The translations under genes and the position numbers were made by a program. This document shows, piece by piece, positions 40,500 through 41,971 of a stretch of 41,971 nt of DNA. The notes beneath the pieces were generated by a model. The model was not told the DNA's origin. It worked only from the letters and a program-made list of their open reading frames with translations, and ran no database searches. Each line of letters starts with the position of its first letter. Within the stretch, counting starts at the first letter, position 1. Source of the stretch: a virus; the IMG/VR virus record IMGVR_UViG_3300032163_000036, positions 1 to 41,971 of that record. One strand, given 5' to 3'.

Positions 40500-41253
40500 T
40501 TTTTACCTCATTATAAGTAAAAAAATAAGGATGTTTATTATATTTACTATATTGATTTCTACCATTTAAATATCTACTTATAACACTTTGTTTTATAATA
40601 AGATCTTTAGAACATTTAGTCATATTTTCCCATTTTCCTATCAAATTTTTAGTTAATTTACAATAAACAAAAATAGTTCTACATCCATGTGCTTTTGATA
40701 GTTTTTCTCTGTGAGTATCTGACATTTTCATTCCAGAATTCCATACGGGGTGCCCCTTCATCTTATCTTTTATTTCTATAGATTTTTCCAAACCATATAT
40801 TTCTTCAAAACTTTTATTTTTTCTTAAATCATAAACTTTGAATTTTAATTTATCTAATCCTTCTTTGGGCATTTTTTTATCTTTCATAGTTCCAATTTTT
40901 CCATATCTGTGATTTTTGAATCCTTTCATTCTTTCAGAAATAGCCTTTCTATCAGATTCGGATCTTTTATAACCAGAACATCCAATTCCGCCGCTAGTAA
41001 AATTCGCTCTAGGTTTAAATTCTTTAATACCTAATATTTCTTGTATTAAGGCGTCTGATTCTGATAAATTATCTATTAATATTTCAGCTCTAAAGCCATG
41101 TTTTTTAGTTATTTTAAACCAATATGCGCTTCTTTTTCCTTTTTGATTATGAATAAACCTATTGCCTCGACCCTTTCCTATGTAGAAAAGTTCATTAGTA
41201 TCTAAAGTATAGTGTCCGTATACGTAAAAATCATTCATATAACATATGACCAT
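40486..41253 (-). CDS. GIY-YIG homing endonuclease
   Basis: The 255-residue protein begins with FYVYGHY and, a few residues on, FYIGKGRGNRF, the GIY-YIG nuclease core (GHY 13-15, YIG 24-26). The middle contains NUMOD3-type repeats (SESDRKAISERMKG, SDTHREKLSKAHG), and the end has an IENR1/NUMOD1-like helix-turn-helix (KQSVISRYLNGRNQYSKYN). This is the classic layout of phage mobile homing endonucleases. It lies between structural genes, overlapping the downstream tail gene by 14 bases, and has no good ribosome site. An alternative start is the ATG at 41238. Confidence 0.9.
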   Translation of the reverse strand: MVICYMNDFYVYGHYTLDTNELFYIGKGRGNRFIHNQKGKRSAYWFKITKKHGFRAEILIDNLSESDALIQEILGIKEFKPRANFTSGGIGCSGYKRSESDRKAISERMKGFKNHRYGKIGTMKDKKMPKEGLDKLKFKVYDLRKNKSFEEIYGLEKSIEIKDKMKGHPVWNSGMKMSDTHREKLSKAHGCRTIFVYCKLTKNLIGKWENMTKCSKDLIIKQSVISRYLNGRNQYSKYNKHPYFFTYNEVKNESI

Positions 41254-41256
41254 AAA

Positions 41257-41971
41257 TTAACTAGCATCAGGTCCCCACACGACGACCTTCTCATCGAATT
41301 CCGTTCCCCACTTACCTAATCCAATTGATCCCGGATACAATACATTTATAACCAATCTTATTCCGGTAGCCGCTACGAGTTTAATTAAATCTTCTGCGTA
41401 TATCCTACCAGAAACAATATCTGTTAAATAAAACGGATAATCGCTTCCATCTACAGCTACGTCATATGTAAAATTTTTTGTTATCAATGATATATTAGTT
41501 CCTGTATCGTGTACATTTTTAAATCTATAAGATGGATTAATCATAAGTGTATTGTTTGATGGTCTAGAAATATATTCTACAGGACCTTCTTCCTTACTAG
41601 TACCGAAAGAAAAAACCAAATGACCCGTTTCGTCTGGAAAATTACTTGAATCATCAACTTGAATTATTAATCCTGTGTTTGAATCTACGACTTGATTAGT
41701 ATTACATTCTTCTGATCCTATGGCATAAGGCTTACTAATATCCCAAACATATGTACCTAAATCATCAACGGTTGAAGCTACTCCAAAATCATGCAGATAG
41801 GCTCCTCCCTTTCTCTCCCTTCTAACAACCTTTGTTGTAGCCGGAATAAAAATTTCCAATAATCTAGATTCTGTTTGATAAGCGGCAGCATACATTAATT
41901 TACTAGTAAGTATTTTTCTTTCTGGAAAAAAAAACAATATAGCTTCATCCGTTCCTTGAACTACAGTTTCT
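41257..41971 (-). CDS. Virion structural protein (5' end outside window)
   Basis: The frame is open to the right edge, so the start lies outside; a TTG at 41937 is internal and a poor start. The visible 237 residues are beta-rich, with Asp/Gly turns and segments such as VEYISRPSNNTLMINPSYRF and LTDIVSGRIYAEDLIKLV. It resembles tail or baseplate components by context and composition. A run of nine A bases on the plus strand (41926-41934) encodes LFFFPER and could be a slippage or sequencing-error site. The homing endonuclease begins three bases after its stop. Confidence 0.78.
   Translation of the reverse strand, partial: ETVVQGTDEAILFFFPERKILTSKLMYAAAYQTESRLLEIFIPATTKVVRRERKGGAYLHDFGVASTVDDLGTYVWDISKPYAIGSEECNTNQVVDSNTGLIIQVDDSSNFPDETGHLVFSFGTSKEEGPVEYISRPSNNTLMINPSYRFKNVHDTGTNISLITKNFTYDVAVDGSDYPFYLTDIVSGRIYAEDLIKLVAATGIRLVINVLYPGSIGLGKWGTEFDEKVVVWGPDAS

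Noticed and set aside
41926-41934. Nine-base A run as evidence of a frameshifted gene
   Set aside because: The frame reads through it without interruption to the window edge; only kept as a remark on the gene.

Overview
The window looks like part of the genome of a large, AT-rich, lytic tailed phage (Caudoviricetes). Genes are tightly packed, mostly with ATGA-type overlaps. There is a phage replication and recombination set on the plus strand and a block of long tail-fibre and tail structural genes on the minus strand. I see no integrase, rRNA, tRNA or CRISPR. The host cannot be named. Two lipoprotein signal sequences and one exported protease would fit a Gram-negative host, but this is inference.

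Plus strand, 1-17.8 kb: a 5'-truncated SbcC/Rad50-like ATPase, an HNH nuclease, a metallophosphoesterase with an N-terminal helix-turn-helix region, a small sigma-region-4-like protein, a DnaQ-like exonuclease with an apparent AUU start, a DnaE-type DNA polymerase III alpha subunit, an exported subtilisin-like protease, a gp32-like single-strand binding protein, a RecA-like recombinase and a second DEDDh exonuclease. Many small unknown genes lie between them. This is a nearly self-contained replication and repair machine. The clamp, clamp loader, endolysin and head genes are not in the window.

Plus strand, 17.8-21.5 kb: one transcription unit with its own promoter. It encodes a free-standing HNH endonuclease, two small proteins, a poly(A)/CCA-type nucleotidyltransferase, an RlaP-like nucleotidyltransferase and an Rnl5-type RNA ligase, and reads as an RNA-repair cassette. 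At 21.5 kb a new promoter starts a run of small genes with a G-rich structured RNA candidate between two of them. From 23 to 28.2 kb come a possible sigma-like protein, a DnaB-like helicase, an AEP-type primase, a ClpP-like protease and a PLP-dependent aminotransferase. The plus-strand block ends with small membrane and lipoprotein genes at 28.6-29.2 kb.

Minus strand, 29.2-39.1 kb: a small membrane protein and three long virion proteins (683, 1448 and 1050 aa). The first two share a C-terminal region of about 620 residues. A plus-strand island of four small genes (39.2-40.07 kb) follows. Beyond it, to the window end, minus-strand structural genes resume, interrupted by a GIY-YIG homing endonuclease.

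Regulation: five intergenic sites carry an extended -10 box (TGG followed by TATAAT, TATTAT or TATACT). Two lie only 5-6 bases before an ATG, implying leaderless mRNAs. One clear rho-independent terminator lies at 6.72 kb. No such -10 boxes precede the structural genes. No stretch over about 120 bases is without a gene.
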